In this document: one piece after another, positions 45,410-54,712 of the stretch
Position numbering within the stretch: the stretch's first letter is position 1
How the letters are laid out: every line of letters begins with the position of its first letter
NCBI GenBank assembly: GCA_947165895.1
Contig: CAMVCB010000008.1
Span: forward strand, 1 to 64,000
DNA length: 64,000 nucleotides
Direction: 5' to 3'
DNA from: an uncultured Treponema sp.
GTDB taxonomy: Bacteria; Spirochaetota; Spirochaetia; Treponematales; Treponemataceae
The notes under the pieces: model-generated
Seen by the model: the letters and a program-made list of their open reading frames with translations, nothing else
What the model was told of the DNA's origin: nothing
Databases searched by the model: none
Translations under genes and position numbers: made by a program

Positions 45410-47836
45410 ATGAAAGTTCTTCTTATTCAACCGCCTCTTGTTCAGCTTAATTCCCCTTATCCTTCGGGTGCCTATCTTTCTGCCTTTTTTAAGGAAATGG
45501 GCTGCCAGACCCGCTGGCTTGATTTAAGCATTTCACTTTTTTATAAAATTTTCTCTGCCAGAGGCCTTAGCAGGCTTTTTGAATTGACCTCAGACCGTGC
45601 CCTTAAGATGGCAGATGCTGCCCAGAAGTCCGGCGACGAAGGAAGTTCCTTTAATCTTCGCCGCTATGTGAGCAGCGCACCTTTATGGATAAAGTGGATT
45701 GACGTAATTACAGGGATTTTGCGGGGAACTGGCCGTGAAAAAGAGCATGAATTTTTGTTTTCTCCCTATGCGCCGCGGGGTAACCGCATGGAAAATTTTC
45801 TGGGGGGCCTTGGACGCGAGCCTTCTGTAGATGACGTTCGCTTTTTGTGCTCTTATGCCCTTGCCGATTTAGCTGATTATATTACTGCCGTTTTTGACGA
45901 AAATTTTTCTCTTGTACGCTATGCAGAAAGCCTTACGGTCGACGAATCAAGCTTCACTGATATAGAAAAAAAAGTTGATTCTCCTGTTATGAAGGAATTT
46001 TACCGGGAACTGCTGGAAGAAAAACTTTCGGATTTTAAAAGCCTTTTTCAGGAGGCTGGGGAGACTTTCTCTGCTGCGGGGGCTGCTTCTACTATGACAG
46101 GCCTCTCTTCCGGCGATGAAAACTTCCTCGTGGGCATTTCTGTTCCTTTTGCGGGCACCTTTATGGCAGCTCTTTATACGGCGCGTTTTATAAAAGAAAA
46201 GTTTGGCGACAGGGCTTATGTTGTTCTTGGCGGCGGTTTTGTTAATACTGAGCTTCGCGAAGTTAAAGAAGCCCGCCTTTTCAATTATATTGATGCAATT
46301 TCCTACGACCGGGGTTACGGTGGCTTTTACGAGTTTTTGAAGGGGCGGGCAGGGATCGCTTCCGGAAGAGAAGTGTCCCCGGCCGCTGCCCCTGCCCCTG
46401 CCACCGCCGCAGCTGCTACCCCTGCAAGCTTGGGCGACGTCTCTCCAATTTACAAATTCCGCCAGTTCTTCCAGAACCGCGTAATCGAGCCGGACTGGAC
46501 AGGTTCAACAGAAATTGTGGAAATTGAAAACTCCTTTACCCGAAAAATTGTCCCGGATTTTTCCGATATCGATTTTTCCATTTATCCCCGCCTTTGCGAC
46601 GATAAAAACCCAATGCAGCGCATGTGGTCAGACGGGACCTGGATAAAAGCCTATCTTGCCCACGGCTGTTACTGGCACAAGTGTGCCTTCTGCGATACCC
46701 AGCTTGATTATGTCTGCGGCTACCAGCTGACGGATGTTGAAAAGCTTTACCAGCGTCTTGCGGATACTGCCAGCCAGAAGCAGGTTTACGGCCTTCATTT
46801 TGTAGATGAAGCCCTGCCTCCTGCCGCCCTGAAAAAGTTTGCCCTGCTGAACGCCGGGGCGGAAGGTGACACTGCCGGGCGGGCAGGCGGCACTGCCAGC
46901 ACCCGCCATCCCCTTTACTACTGGGGAAACGTCCGCTTTGAAAAATCCTTTACCTATGACCTTGCAGCCCTGCTTTCTTACGGCGGACTTGGCGGGGTTA
47001 GTGCGGGGCTGGAAGTTGCTACCGGCGACGGCCTGAAAAACATCAACAAGGGAACAGACATAGATTCGATTGTTTCTGCCTGCGCCGCCTTTAAGGAAAA
47101 CGGAATCCTTGTTCACGCCTACATGGTTTACGGCTTCTGGAACGATACGGCCCAGAACATCATTAATTCTATGGAAACCCTGCGCCAGTTTTTTGCTGCC
47201 GGTCTTCTGGATTCAGCTTTCTGGCACAAGTTTATCCTCACAAAAAATTCCCGCGTCATGGATGAATGGAAACGCGGCCTTCACCCTGAGCTCAAACCCA
47301 TTTTCCCGGCCGGAAAAAGCATTTTTGCCGGAAACTGCCTTCATTTTGAGGGTGAAAAGCGTTTTGCAAAGTGGGGAAGGCCACTGGATGCTGCCCTTTC
47401 TTCCTGGATGCAGGGTCGCCGTCTGGAACAGCCGGTTCGAAAATGGTTTGATTTTGATGTTCCTTCGCCGGCAATATCTAAAGACTTCATACAGTCGTCA
47501 ATTTCCCGCTACGAAAAGCGCAAGTCAGCGCCGGCGAAGGAAATCGACGGCAGGGAAATCTACTGGCTTGGCAGCCGCCCGGTAAATGTAAATGCCCCGG
47601 CCGCTAAAGGCTCCGGAAGAACATCTCCGGCAGGTAAAACTTCCTCATACACCTGGTTTTACATGCAGGAAATGCTGGAAGAAAGCTTTTCCCAGGAAAC
47701 TGCCAGTATTCTGTGGAAGCTGCGTCCGCCAGCCCCGACTGCAGACCGTGAGCAAGCCCTTTTACAAATAAAAAAATCCCCGGCTCTTCAGAATCTTCTC
47801 CAAAAACTCCGGGGAATTGGACTGGTTGTGTTATGA
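45410..47836 (+). CDS. B12-binding-type radical SAM protein
   Basis: 808 residues. An N-terminal cobalamin-binding-like fold opens KVLLIQPPLVQLNSPYPSG. An Ala/Pro linker lies near residue 325. The radical SAM core has AHGCYWHKCAFCD, a Cx4Cx2C cluster spacing instead of the usual Cx3Cx2C. A long C-terminal part follows. It has no neighbours that reveal a substrate. The start has no Shine-Dalgarno site and abuts a terminator. The 3' end overlaps the XRE gene by six bases. Confidence 0.85.
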   Translation: MKVLLIQPPLVQLNSPYPSGAYLSAFFKEMGCQTRWLDLSISLFYKIFSARGLSRLFELTSDRALKMADAAQKSGDEGSSFNLRRYVSSAPLWIKWIDVITGILRGTGREKEHEFLFSPYAPRGNRMENFLGGLGREPSVDDVRFLCSYALADLADYITAVFDENFSLVRYAESLTVDESSFTDIEKKVDSPVMKEFYRELLEEKLSDFKSLFQEAGETFSAAGAASTMTGLSSGDENFLVGISVPFAGTFMAALYTARFIKEKFGDRAYVVLGGGFVNTELREVKEARLFNYIDAISYDRGYGGFYEFLKGRAGIASGREVSPAAAPAPATAAAATPASLGDVSPIYKFRQFFQNRVIEPDWTGSTEIVEIENSFTRKIVPDFSDIDFSIYPRLCDDKNPMQRMWSDGTWIKAYLAHGCYWHKCAFCDTQLDYVCGYQLTDVEKLYQRLADTASQKQVYGLHFVDEALPPAALKKFALLNAGAEGDTAGRAGGTASTRHPLYYWGNVRFEKSFTYDLAALLSYGGLGGVSAGLEVATGDGLKNINKGTDIDSIVSACAAFKENGILVHAYMVYGFWNDTAQNIINSMETLRQFFAAGLLDSAFWHKFILTKNSRVMDEWKRGLHPELKPIFPAGKSIFAGNCLHFEGEKRFAKWGRPLDAALSSWMQGRRLEQPVRKWFDFDVPSPAISKDFIQSSISRYEKRKSAPAKEIDGREIYWLGSRPVNVNAPAAKGSGRTSPAGKTSSYTWFYMQEMLEESFSQETASILWKLRPPAPTADREQALLQIKKSPALQNLLQKLRGIGLVVL

Positions 47837-48178
47837 TTTATATAGTTCGGATGCTGTTTTTATAAGTTCTTTAATAGCATTCTGCATTTCTTTAGGTATG
47901 GAATTAAAATTATTGAATAGAAGGTTTCTTACCGCTTCTTTTTGATTATTTATTGTTTCTGAACTAGATTTTGTCTCACCTGTAACTAAATATTCTACTG
48001 TAACATTTAAAGCTTTCGCAATTTTAACCGCCGCATCAGCGGTAGGCATTGTTTTTCTGGAACTGAGATAACAGCTTAAAGTCGGTTTTGGAATGCCAGT
48101 TTTTGCTGAAAGTTCTTTTACTGTTAATCCCTGATAATCAAGTTCATTCCTCAGGTTAGTTTTAAAATCAAATTCCAT
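47831..48178 (-). CDS. XRE-family transcriptional regulator
   Basis: 115 residues. An N-terminal Cro/CI helix-turn-helix (about 8-62) has LTVKELSAKTGIPKPTLSCY and ends ALNVTVEYLV. The C-terminal helical tail probably dimerises. It is divergent from the polysaccharide locus. Three AATGA-N4-TCATT operators fill the intergenic region, so it likely represses both itself and the locus. Its 3' end overlaps the radical SAM gene. Confidence 0.92.
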   Translation of the reverse strand: MEFDFKTNLRNELDYQGLTVKELSAKTGIPKPTLSCYLSSRKTMPTADAAVKIAKALNVTVEYLVTGETKSSSETINNQKEAVRNLLFNNFNSIPKEMQNAIKELIKTASELYKS

Positions 48179-48189
48179 GTTTTAATAAT

Positions 48190-48288
48190 AATGATTTATC
48201 ATTCATAGAATATTGATTTAAATGATATATCATATTAATATATTTAAAGAATGAAATATCATTCATTTTTGGTGTATGAATGATAAAT
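48190..48288. promoter_or_regulatory. Operator array for the XRE regulator
   Basis: Three palindromes share AATGA-N4-TCATT (the middle one ends TCATA): 48190-48203, 48221-48234 and 48250-48263. Their centres are 31 and 29 bases apart. A further half-site AATGA at 48279-48283 keeps the same step. A 13-base arm at 48194-48206 recurs inverted at 48276-48288. This spacing, three helical turns, fits cooperative dimers on one DNA face. Confidence 0.75.
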
Positions 48289-48310
48289 TTAAAAATGGGA
48301 AGGGTCGTTT

Positions 48311-48766
48311 TTGAATCATTATGCCATTCTCTGCGGTTCTGCGCCTGAGGGCTTCCGCCAGAAAAAATTAGAAGACATGTATGATTTCCTCATAAATCCT
48401 GAAGGTAAAAAATATAAACCTGAAAATATAATTGTTTTCTCTTCTGGAATAACTGAACTGTATCTTGAGGGACTTCTGAACGAATTGTTTGATAGGGCTT
48501 CAAATTATGAAAACAGTGAAGTTTTTCTATATTTATGTGCTGAAAAGGAACCTGATTTACATGCTGAAGTGTCAGGTTGCTCTGTCTCAGGTATAGAAGT
48601 GGTAAAGCTTGGGCATGAAGAAGTTCGTAAGGAAGTAATTTCATACTATCAGAAGCTTGCAGAGATGATGGAAATTATTTTTCGGGTTGAATATGTATTT
48701 GATAATGATTTTGTAAGTGAAGAAAGCTTGGGGTATGAAATGTGCTCTGTTCAGGAGTCTGTTTAA
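48311..48766 (+). CDS. Unknown alpha/beta protein at head of polysaccharide locus
   Basis: 151 residues with alternating predicted strands and helices: HYAILCGSAP, NIIVFSSG, EVFLYLCAEK, GIEVVKLG. The order recalls a caspase-like fold, but the HG of the catalytic His motif is missing where FLYLCAEKE stands. TTG 48311 is the start, with GGAAGGG seven bases upstream. It is the first gene behind the operator array and probably shares control with the locus. Function unknown. Confidence 0.75.
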   Translation: MNHYAILCGSAPEGFRQKKLEDMYDFLINPEGKKYKPENIIVFSSGITELYLEGLLNELFDRASNYENSEVFLYLCAEKEPDLHAEVSGCSVSGIEVVKLGHEEVRKEVISYYQKLAEMMEIIFRVEYVFDNDFVSEESLGYEMCSVQESV

Positions 48767-48768
48767 TA

Positions 48769-50253
48769 ATGTTTTCTCTTTCGCCTCGTAAAAAAGAAGT
48801 TTTCCTCACTGTAGCAAGCAATCTTTTGCTGCAGATTGTTACTGCCGTGTGTGGTTTTATTTTGCCACCACTTGTAATCGGTACGTTCGGCTCTTCTGTA
48901 AACGGTATGGTTTCTTCTATTACTCAGTTCATTGCATATCTGAATATCGTAGAAGCCGGTGTTGGAGGCGCTTCGATTGCGGCTTTGTATAAGCCTCTTG
49001 CTTTGGGGGATACCGCTGAAAGAAATGCAATTTTGAGCGCTACTTCAAAGTTCTATACCCGTTCTGGCTTTCTATTTACTATTCTCATTCTTATACTTGC
49101 TATTGTCTATCCGCTCCTTGTTGGTAGCCAGGTTGACCGTTTACAGTCTGCTCTTATGGTGCTTGTACTTGGAATTACAGGGGCTGCAGAATTCTTTTTG
49201 ATTGGAAAGTATCGTGTGCTCCTTACGGCTGATAAAAAAGTCTATGTGATTTCTTTAGTGCAGATGTGCGCGCTGATTCTGAGTACATCGTTTGCCGTTG
49301 TATTTATAAAAGCAGGGTTTGGAATTCTTGTTGTAAAGCTTGTTTCGGCATTAATGTTTCTTGCCCGTTATCTGGTGCTGGCATTTTATGTACGCCTGCA
49401 TTACCCAAAAGTAAACTTTCACGCTGAGCCAGATAGGCAGGCAATCAGTCAGAGTAAGAATGTGCTTGTGCATCAGATTGGCGCTCTTGTTGTGTTCAAT
49501 TCTCCGCTTGTGATTATTACAATTTTCTGTTCTCTCAAAGATGCGAGCGTATACGCTGTTTATTCATTGATTTTCAATGCAGTAAATCTACTTTTAGGTG
49601 CGTTTAGTAACGGAATGCAGTCTTTTTTTGGAGAATCGCTTGTAACTGATTCAATTGAACGAACCCGCAATATTTTTGCTCGTTATGAAACCGTCTATTT
49701 TGCGATTGAAGGCTGGTTTTATGCAATGACCTATCTTCTGATAATGCCTTTTATGAAGCTTTATACAAAAAATATGACAGATACTCAATATATGCAGCCT
49801 GTTCTTGCTGTTTTGTTTGTACTTGTTGGTGTCCTTAATAATCTTAGGAGTCCTGCAAATCAACTTATAAATGCTGCCGGACATTTTAAGAAAACTCAGT
49901 GGAGAAGCGTTGCAGAGGCTGCAATAAATGTTGTGTGTAGTATAGCTGGAGTTATGATTTTTGGCTTCAAAGGTGTTCTTTTGGGTGCTGTTTGCTCTGG
50001 GGTGTATCGCGGTGCGGATATGATTATATATTCTAGCCGCCATATTCTTAAGTCAGCAAGAAAAGGAATCGAGTGCCTTTTGAAAATTGCAGTTTCTTGC
50101 ATTGTATTTTTCGGAATTTGCCGCTTGATGCAAATCACGGTTTTTATGCCTGAAAACTATGTACAGTGGATTTTGCTTGCGATTATGTACGGTGGGGTGA
50201 TGTCTCTGCCGATTGTGTTTGTTTTTATCTACCGAAAGGTGGTGTGTAAATAA
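48769..50253 (+). CDS. Polysaccharide flippase (Wzx/MATE-like)
   Basis: About 494 residues and 12-14 TM helices. It belongs to the MOP/polysaccharide-export superfamily that flips lipid-linked repeat units across the inner membrane. Family-like features are the N-terminal LQIVTAVCGFILPPLVIGTF and the helix pair pattern throughout. ATG 48769 is chosen over an upstream in-frame GTG at 48742 because CAGGAG lies between them. Confidence 0.88.
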   Translation: MFSLSPRKKEVFLTVASNLLLQIVTAVCGFILPPLVIGTFGSSVNGMVSSITQFIAYLNIVEAGVGGASIAALYKPLALGDTAERNAILSATSKFYTRSGFLFTILILILAIVYPLLVGSQVDRLQSALMVLVLGITGAAEFFLIGKYRVLLTADKKVYVISLVQMCALILSTSFAVVFIKAGFGILVVKLVSALMFLARYLVLAFYVRLHYPKVNFHAEPDRQAISQSKNVLVHQIGALVVFNSPLVIITIFCSLKDASVYAVYSLIFNAVNLLLGAFSNGMQSFFGESLVTDSIERTRNIFARYETVYFAIEGWFYAMTYLLIMPFMKLYTKNMTDTQYMQPVLAVLFVLVGVLNNLRSPANQLINAAGHFKKTQWRSVAEAAINVVCSIAGVMIFGFKGVLLGAVCSGVYRGADMIIYSSRHILKSARKGIECLLKIAVSCIVFFGICRLMQITVFMPENYVQWILLAIMYGGVMSLPIVFVFIYRKVVCK

Positions 50254-50291
50254 ATTCGTAATTGGTCAACGCAAACTGGAAGGAGTACTGT

Positions 50292-51302
50292 ATGGCGACA
50301 GCCGCTGATTTGACACCAAAAATCTCAATCATAGTTCCCGTGTATAATGTGGAACCCTATCTTCGTCGTTGTCTTGATAGTATTGTTGTTCAGACCTTTA
50401 CAGACTGGGAATGTATTCTTATCGATGACGGCTCGTCAGATAATAGCGGTGTAATTTGTGACGAATATGCCTCCCGTGATGCACGCTTTCATGTTTTTCA
50501 TCAGGAAAATAAAGGCGTGAGTGCTGCCCGTAATGCAGGACTAGATGCAGCCCGGGGTGAGTGGATTGGTTTTGTGGATAGCGATGATTGGATTGAATCT
50601 GATATGTATAGTCTGTTGCTTGAGAAGGGGAACGAAACAACAGATATAGTGATATGTAATATTTTTCATGAATATCGAAATAAATCTTTATCATCAGATT
50701 ATGCACTTGATTTTTCAAATCAAATTCAGAACATCAAAAATTTACTACTGGGAAGGATTTCAGGTTATTTGGGGCATAAAGTTTTCAGACGAAAGCTTAT
50801 CGGAGAGATTAGATTTAATTCTTCATTGATAATGTGTGAAGATTTGTTGTTTTGTGTGGAAGTATTTTTAAGTACTCAGAAAATATGTTTTGTAGATAAG
50901 CCACTCTGCCACTATTATCTGTCAAATAGTCAGTCTGCAACGCATACATTTTGGTTTAGCGATAGGAAAATTAATTCCCTGTTACTTGTAGGAAAATATT
51001 TAGAATCTTTACTGGAAAGCGCAGGACTAAAAGATTGTTGCGGAGAGGAGTTTTCTATCTTTCTTGCTGACAAAAAAGCATGGTATCTGTTGAATTCTGA
51101 TTTTTCTTGCCTGAAAAAATATCTGCATGAAAATGATCAGATAAATAATTTACTTTGTGCAAATACCAATTTCTCTGGGTGTAAACGATTCATTTTGCGA
51201 GAGTTTTCTAAAGGATATACATATATACCTTGGACAATCAATTTCTTGTGTAAAACTGCTTATTTTGGTTTGAAAAAAATGCGGAGTCTCCTATGCAGTT
51301 AG
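50292..51302 (+). CDS. Family 2 glycosyltransferase
   Basis: About 336 residues. GT-A fold with ISIIVPVYNVEPYLRRC, LIDDGSSDNS and the nucleotide-sugar DxD in FVDSDDW. A C-terminal helical region follows. It adds a sugar during repeat-unit assembly; donor and acceptor cannot be read from sequence. AGGAG precedes ATG 50292. It overlaps the polymerase gene by ten bases. Confidence 0.9.
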   Translation: MATAADLTPKISIIVPVYNVEPYLRRCLDSIVVQTFTDWECILIDDGSSDNSGVICDEYASRDARFHVFHQENKGVSAARNAGLDAARGEWIGFVDSDDWIESDMYSLLLEKGNETTDIVICNIFHEYRNKSLSSDYALDFSNQIQNIKNLLLGRISGYLGHKVFRRKLIGEIRFNSSLIMCEDLLFCVEVFLSTQKICFVDKPLCHYYLSNSQSATHTFWFSDRKINSLLLVGKYLESLLESAGLKDCCGEEFSIFLADKKAWYLLNSDFSCLKKYLHENDQINNLLCANTNFSGCKRFILREFSKGYTYIPWTINFLCKTAYFGLKKMRSLLCS

Positions 51303-52744
51303 GCAAAATTAGAATGCATTTTTATCTATATGTAGTTTCAATGCCTCTTCTCTTGTCTTTAGGTTTGTTTTTTTGCTTTGTTTCGCAGCCGTATTCGTTT
51401 GAACCGGTATGTTTTTCTTTCAGTTTTTTCTGTGTAATAACCGTTTTTCGTGCAATTAAAAGATATGGCTTATTTTCGCTGTACTGTTTGTATTTATATA
51501 CATCATTCTTTTTTGTTTACTCAAAGCTTTTCTTCTCGGCTCTTGGTGTTACTGATTTCTTGTATGTGGATTTCCCCGGTAAACATCATTTTTCGGAAAA
51601 CACTGGTATCTATTTTATCGTCGGGTCTTTTATTTCTTTTTATGTGCTTGATATTTTTTATTTTTGCAAGTCATGGAGACTTCCCGAGAAAATAAAGATA
51701 AAAAGCGCTGCGTCTCTGATTAAGCAAAGAAAAATAATGACAAGAATAGGCACTATTTTTATGTCGTTAGCTTTTATTCCTATTTTGTATAAATTGTACT
51801 TGCAATTACAGATAATACGGCAAACAGGCTATGTTTCTTTGTACACAGGTGCTTTAGATAGTATTTCATATCCTTTTTGGACGAAGGGAAGCGGAACTGT
51901 TTTCTATATCGGATTCTTGCTGGTGCTGATGTCTTTTCCGGGAAAAAAGACATACATATATGCAGTTTTGCTATTTATATTCTTTAGATTCGCCGATGCC
52001 CTGAAAGGTGGTCGAGGTGGCCTTATTTCGACGGTACTTGCTGTAATTTATTTCTACTACAAGTTGTATGGAGTCAAATTTTCAATAAAGAAAATGTTAC
52101 CTCTATTTGCTGTTTTGGTAGTGTTTTCAGCAGTAATAGGTCAATCTCGAACGGAGACAGCTGAAACTCAAAAAAAATCTGTTAGCACTAAACTACTTTG
52201 CGATTTCGTTATAAATCAGAGTGGTTCAATAGGTTCTCCGTTAGCAGTTATTGAATTTGTCCAGAAACAGAAACCGTTTCGTCATTATCCATATATTTTC
52301 TCATTGTTATTTACCCCTATATATAATTTTATTTCCCCAGAAACGGAAAGCGTCCCTTCATTAGAGCGACTTCAGCTGAGAAATGAGATGGAAGGTATTA
52401 TTACCTATCTTTATTCTCCGTTTATGTACAAATCTGGTTTTGGAATAGGAGCTACATTTTCAGGGGAAATGTTTGATTGTTTCGGGCTTTTGGGGATTGT
52501 GTTTTGGACGATTATGCTTGGCCGATTGATTCTTTTTGTTGAAAAATCTTGCACTTTTGGGGGAAGAAAAATGTTCTGGGCATGGTTTATAGCTTGTTCT
52601 GTTATCGTTCTTCCCCGTTCCCATTTTTTTGATTTTTTATATTCAGGATATATGTATTTTTTCTTAATTCTTGGAATTGAAGCGATTCTTAATACCAAAG
52701 GATTGATAAAAAAGAAATCTGCAGGAGCCTATAAAAATGTCTGA
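51293..52744 (+). CDS. Oligosaccharide repeat-unit polymerase (Wzy-like)
   Basis: 483 residues with about 12 TM helices and a large periplasmic loop near residues 300-365. It resembles EpsG/Wzy polymerases that join repeat units. It has FKGGRGG-like residues at DALKGGRGGLIS and the RSH motif PRSHFFDFLYSGY near the end. Sequence AT content is high. It overlaps the next glycosyltransferase gene by eight bases. Confidence 0.82.
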   Translation: MQLGKIRMHFYLYVVSMPLLLSLGLFFCFVSQPYSFEPVCFSFSFFCVITVFRAIKRYGLFSLYCLYLYTSFFFVYSKLFFSALGVTDFLYVDFPGKHHFSENTGIYFIVGSFISFYVLDIFYFCKSWRLPEKIKIKSAASLIKQRKIMTRIGTIFMSLAFIPILYKLYLQLQIIRQTGYVSLYTGALDSISYPFWTKGSGTVFYIGFLLVLMSFPGKKTYIYAVLLFIFFRFADALKGGRGGLISTVLAVIYFYYKLYGVKFSIKKMLPLFAVLVVFSAVIGQSRTETAETQKKSVSTKLLCDFVINQSGSIGSPLAVIEFVQKQKPFRHYPYIFSLLFTPIYNFISPETESVPSLERLQLRNEMEGIITYLYSPFMYKSGFGIGATFSGEMFDCFGLLGIVFWTIMLGRLILFVEKSCTFGGRKMFWAWFIACSVIVLPRSHFFDFLYSGYMYFFLILGIEAILNTKGLIKKKSAGAYKNV

Positions 52745-53693
52745 TTATCCATTCAAAGTTTCCGTTGTTGTACCGTCATTCAATAGAGGTCATTTGCTTG
52801 CTCGAACTTTGCCAACTTATTTGCAAGATGATGTTGGAGAGCTGATTCTTGTTGATGATTGTTCCTCAGATGACACCCAGAAAGTTGTGGCAGAACTTCA
52901 AAAAACTTATCCGCAGATAAAATACTTACGAAACGAAAAGAATTCAAAACAGCCATATTCAAAAAATCGTGGAATTATGGAAGCAAAAGGAGAATTCATC
53001 TATTTTGGTGATGATGACAGCATCTTGTTGTCGAATTCAATTTCTTTGTTACTAGCTGCTTTGGAAAAAGAGAACGCAGATTTTGCAGGTGCTCGTGCTC
53101 TTTATATGGGAAACTATTGTCCAACAGATGAGCAAAGTATCCTTGCGTATGAAAAATGGCAACGGGATAAAAATGTAATCTCTCCAGATAAGGTAGCCAG
53201 AATTCTACCTTTTGAATCTCATTTTAATGCATGGATAAATAGGCGTGCAGAGACTCCGTATCTGCACGCCTGCCTGCTATGCAAGCAGGCGTGCGCAAAG
53301 CAAATCCTTTTTGATACAAACTATACGGGCTGTGCCTATCGTGAAGAAACAGATTTCTGTTTGCGTGCTGTTTTTAAAGGTTTGAAACTTGTGTATGAGC
53401 CAAGCGCCGTGCAAATAAACTTGCCTCAAAAATTTGTTCGCTCAACAGGTGCTCATACTGGTGGACGCGATAAGTGGCTAAAAAGTGCACTTGATTGTAA
53501 CCGTTATTTCTTTGACAAAAACTGGGAAAAAATTGTTGAACATTTTTCGCTGGAAATTTCAAAAGAGAAAATGCTTTTAGAAACGGAAAAAGATATTCGT
53601 TCTATTGCAAAACAAAAAATAAATGTTCTTAAAGAGCTTTTGAAAAAAATATATTTCAGAACTGTTGTTTTGACACGTTATAGGGAGAAATAA
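52737..53693 (+). CDS. Family 2 glycosyltransferase
   Basis: 318 residues. VSVVVPSFNRGHLLART, LVDDCSSDDT and DxD-like FGDDDS mark the GT-A core. YREETDFCLRA is a family-conserved late motif. A GC-rich palindromic segment (53241-53294) lies inside the coding region. AGGAG overlaps the end of the polymerase gene. Confidence 0.9.
   Translation: MSDYPFKVSVVVPSFNRGHLLARTLPTYLQDDVGELILVDDCSSDDTQKVVAELQKTYPQIKYLRNEKNSKQPYSKNRGIMEAKGEFIYFGDDDSILLSNSISLLLAALEKENADFAGARALYMGNYCPTDEQSILAYEKWQRDKNVISPDKVARILPFESHFNAWINRRAETPYLHACLLCKQACAKQILFDTNYTGCAYREETDFCLRAVFKGLKLVYEPSAVQINLPQKFVRSTGAHTGGRDKWLKSALDCNRYFFDKNWEKIVEHFSLEISKEKMLLETEKDIRSIAKQKINVLKELLKKIYFRTVVLTRYREK
53241..53294. repeat. Triple alternating palindrome inside a glycosyltransferase gene
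   Basis: AGGCGTGCAG (53241-53250) pairs with CTGCACGCCT (53262-53271). The latter region (53264-53273) also pairs with GCAGGCGTGC (53285-53294). The middle arm can therefore fold left or right, but not both. The encoded residues (PYLHAC) look family-conserved, so it need not be an insertion. Confidence 0.65.
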
Positions 53694-53695
53694 AA

Positions 53696-54712
53696 TTGAA
53701 AAAAGCACTAATTGTTTCATTTAATGGAATTGGTAATGCAGGTGGAGTAGAACGAGTATCTCTCTATGCAAAGGAAATTTTGGAAGAAGCGGGGTATGAA
53801 GTAAAGATTTTAGAAATGCTCCGCTTTCATTTGCCGAAATTTGATTTTCTTTTTCAGGCAATAGTTATGTCCTTTCGTCTGTTTTTTATGGAAAATGATC
53901 TTGTTGTTGCAAATTCCTGGCAGGCTTTTTTGTATCCTGCTGATATTTCTTTTTCGCATGGAACGACACAAGGTTACACGGAGCATGTAAGCACTTTTAA
54001 GAGATTTTCTGGAGCCGGACTTACGGCTTGGATGGAAAAGATAGCTGCAAAACGAGCTAAGAAAGTTCTTGCTGTAAGTGCACACGTAAAAGACGATTTG
54101 GTTTCGCTATATAAAATCAAACCTGAGAAAATCAGTGTTCTTCCAAATTGTGTTGATGAAGAAAAATATGTTCCAGCTAAAAGAATTACTGACAAAAAAG
54201 ATAACTTTTTTCTTTTCAGCGGCAGGCTGGAAATCGGAAAGGGACTTCTGGCTCTAAAGTCTCTTTCCGATTTCCTTGAGACTATTGATGGCTGGCAGCT
54301 TTTGATTGCATCAAATGTAAAGCAAAATTCTGAACTTTTTGAAATGAATAAGAAAACACATATTGTTTACGGTTTGACTGCAGAAGATATGCCCGACTTC
54401 TATCTACGTGGCGATGTGTTGTTTTTTCCGTCTTTGTATGAAGGCTTTTCTATGGCGACTCTAGAGGCTTTGTCTTGTGGAATTTCTGTTTTGGGGACAG
54501 ATTTTGTAGTTACCGATGAACTGAAGCCCTATGCCTTCTGCAAAGATATTACGACCATCGTGGATAATCCCAGAGAAATTGTATCAGAGGCTGAAAAGCT
54601 TGTTTCACAATGGAAAAATCAAAAACAATTTATACATAAAACTGTTGCCACTCAGTTCGGTAAAAAAAACTATGCAACACTGTTTTTGAAACATATTGAG
54701 GGGACGAAATGA
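53696..54712 (+). CDS. Family 4 glycosyltransferase
   Basis: 338 residues, GT-B fold. N-terminal FNGIGNAGGVERVSLYA, LPNCVDEEKYVP at the domain junction and FPSLYEGFSMATLEALSCG with the donor-binding Glu. TTG 53696 is the start, with GGGAG eight bases upstream; no in-frame ATG is closer. It overlaps the next gene by four bases. Confidence 0.9.
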   Translation: MKKALIVSFNGIGNAGGVERVSLYAKEILEEAGYEVKILEMLRFHLPKFDFLFQAIVMSFRLFFMENDLVVANSWQAFLYPADISFSHGTTQGYTEHVSTFKRFSGAGLTAWMEKIAAKRAKKVLAVSAHVKDDLVSLYKIKPEKISVLPNCVDEEKYVPAKRITDKKDNFFLFSGRLEIGKGLLALKSLSDFLETIDGWQLLIASNVKQNSELFEMNKKTHIVYGLTAEDMPDFYLRGDVLFFPSLYEGFSMATLEALSCGISVLGTDFVVTDELKPYAFCKDITTIVDNPREIVSEAEKLVSQWKNQKQFIHKTVATQFGKKNYATLFLKHIEGTK

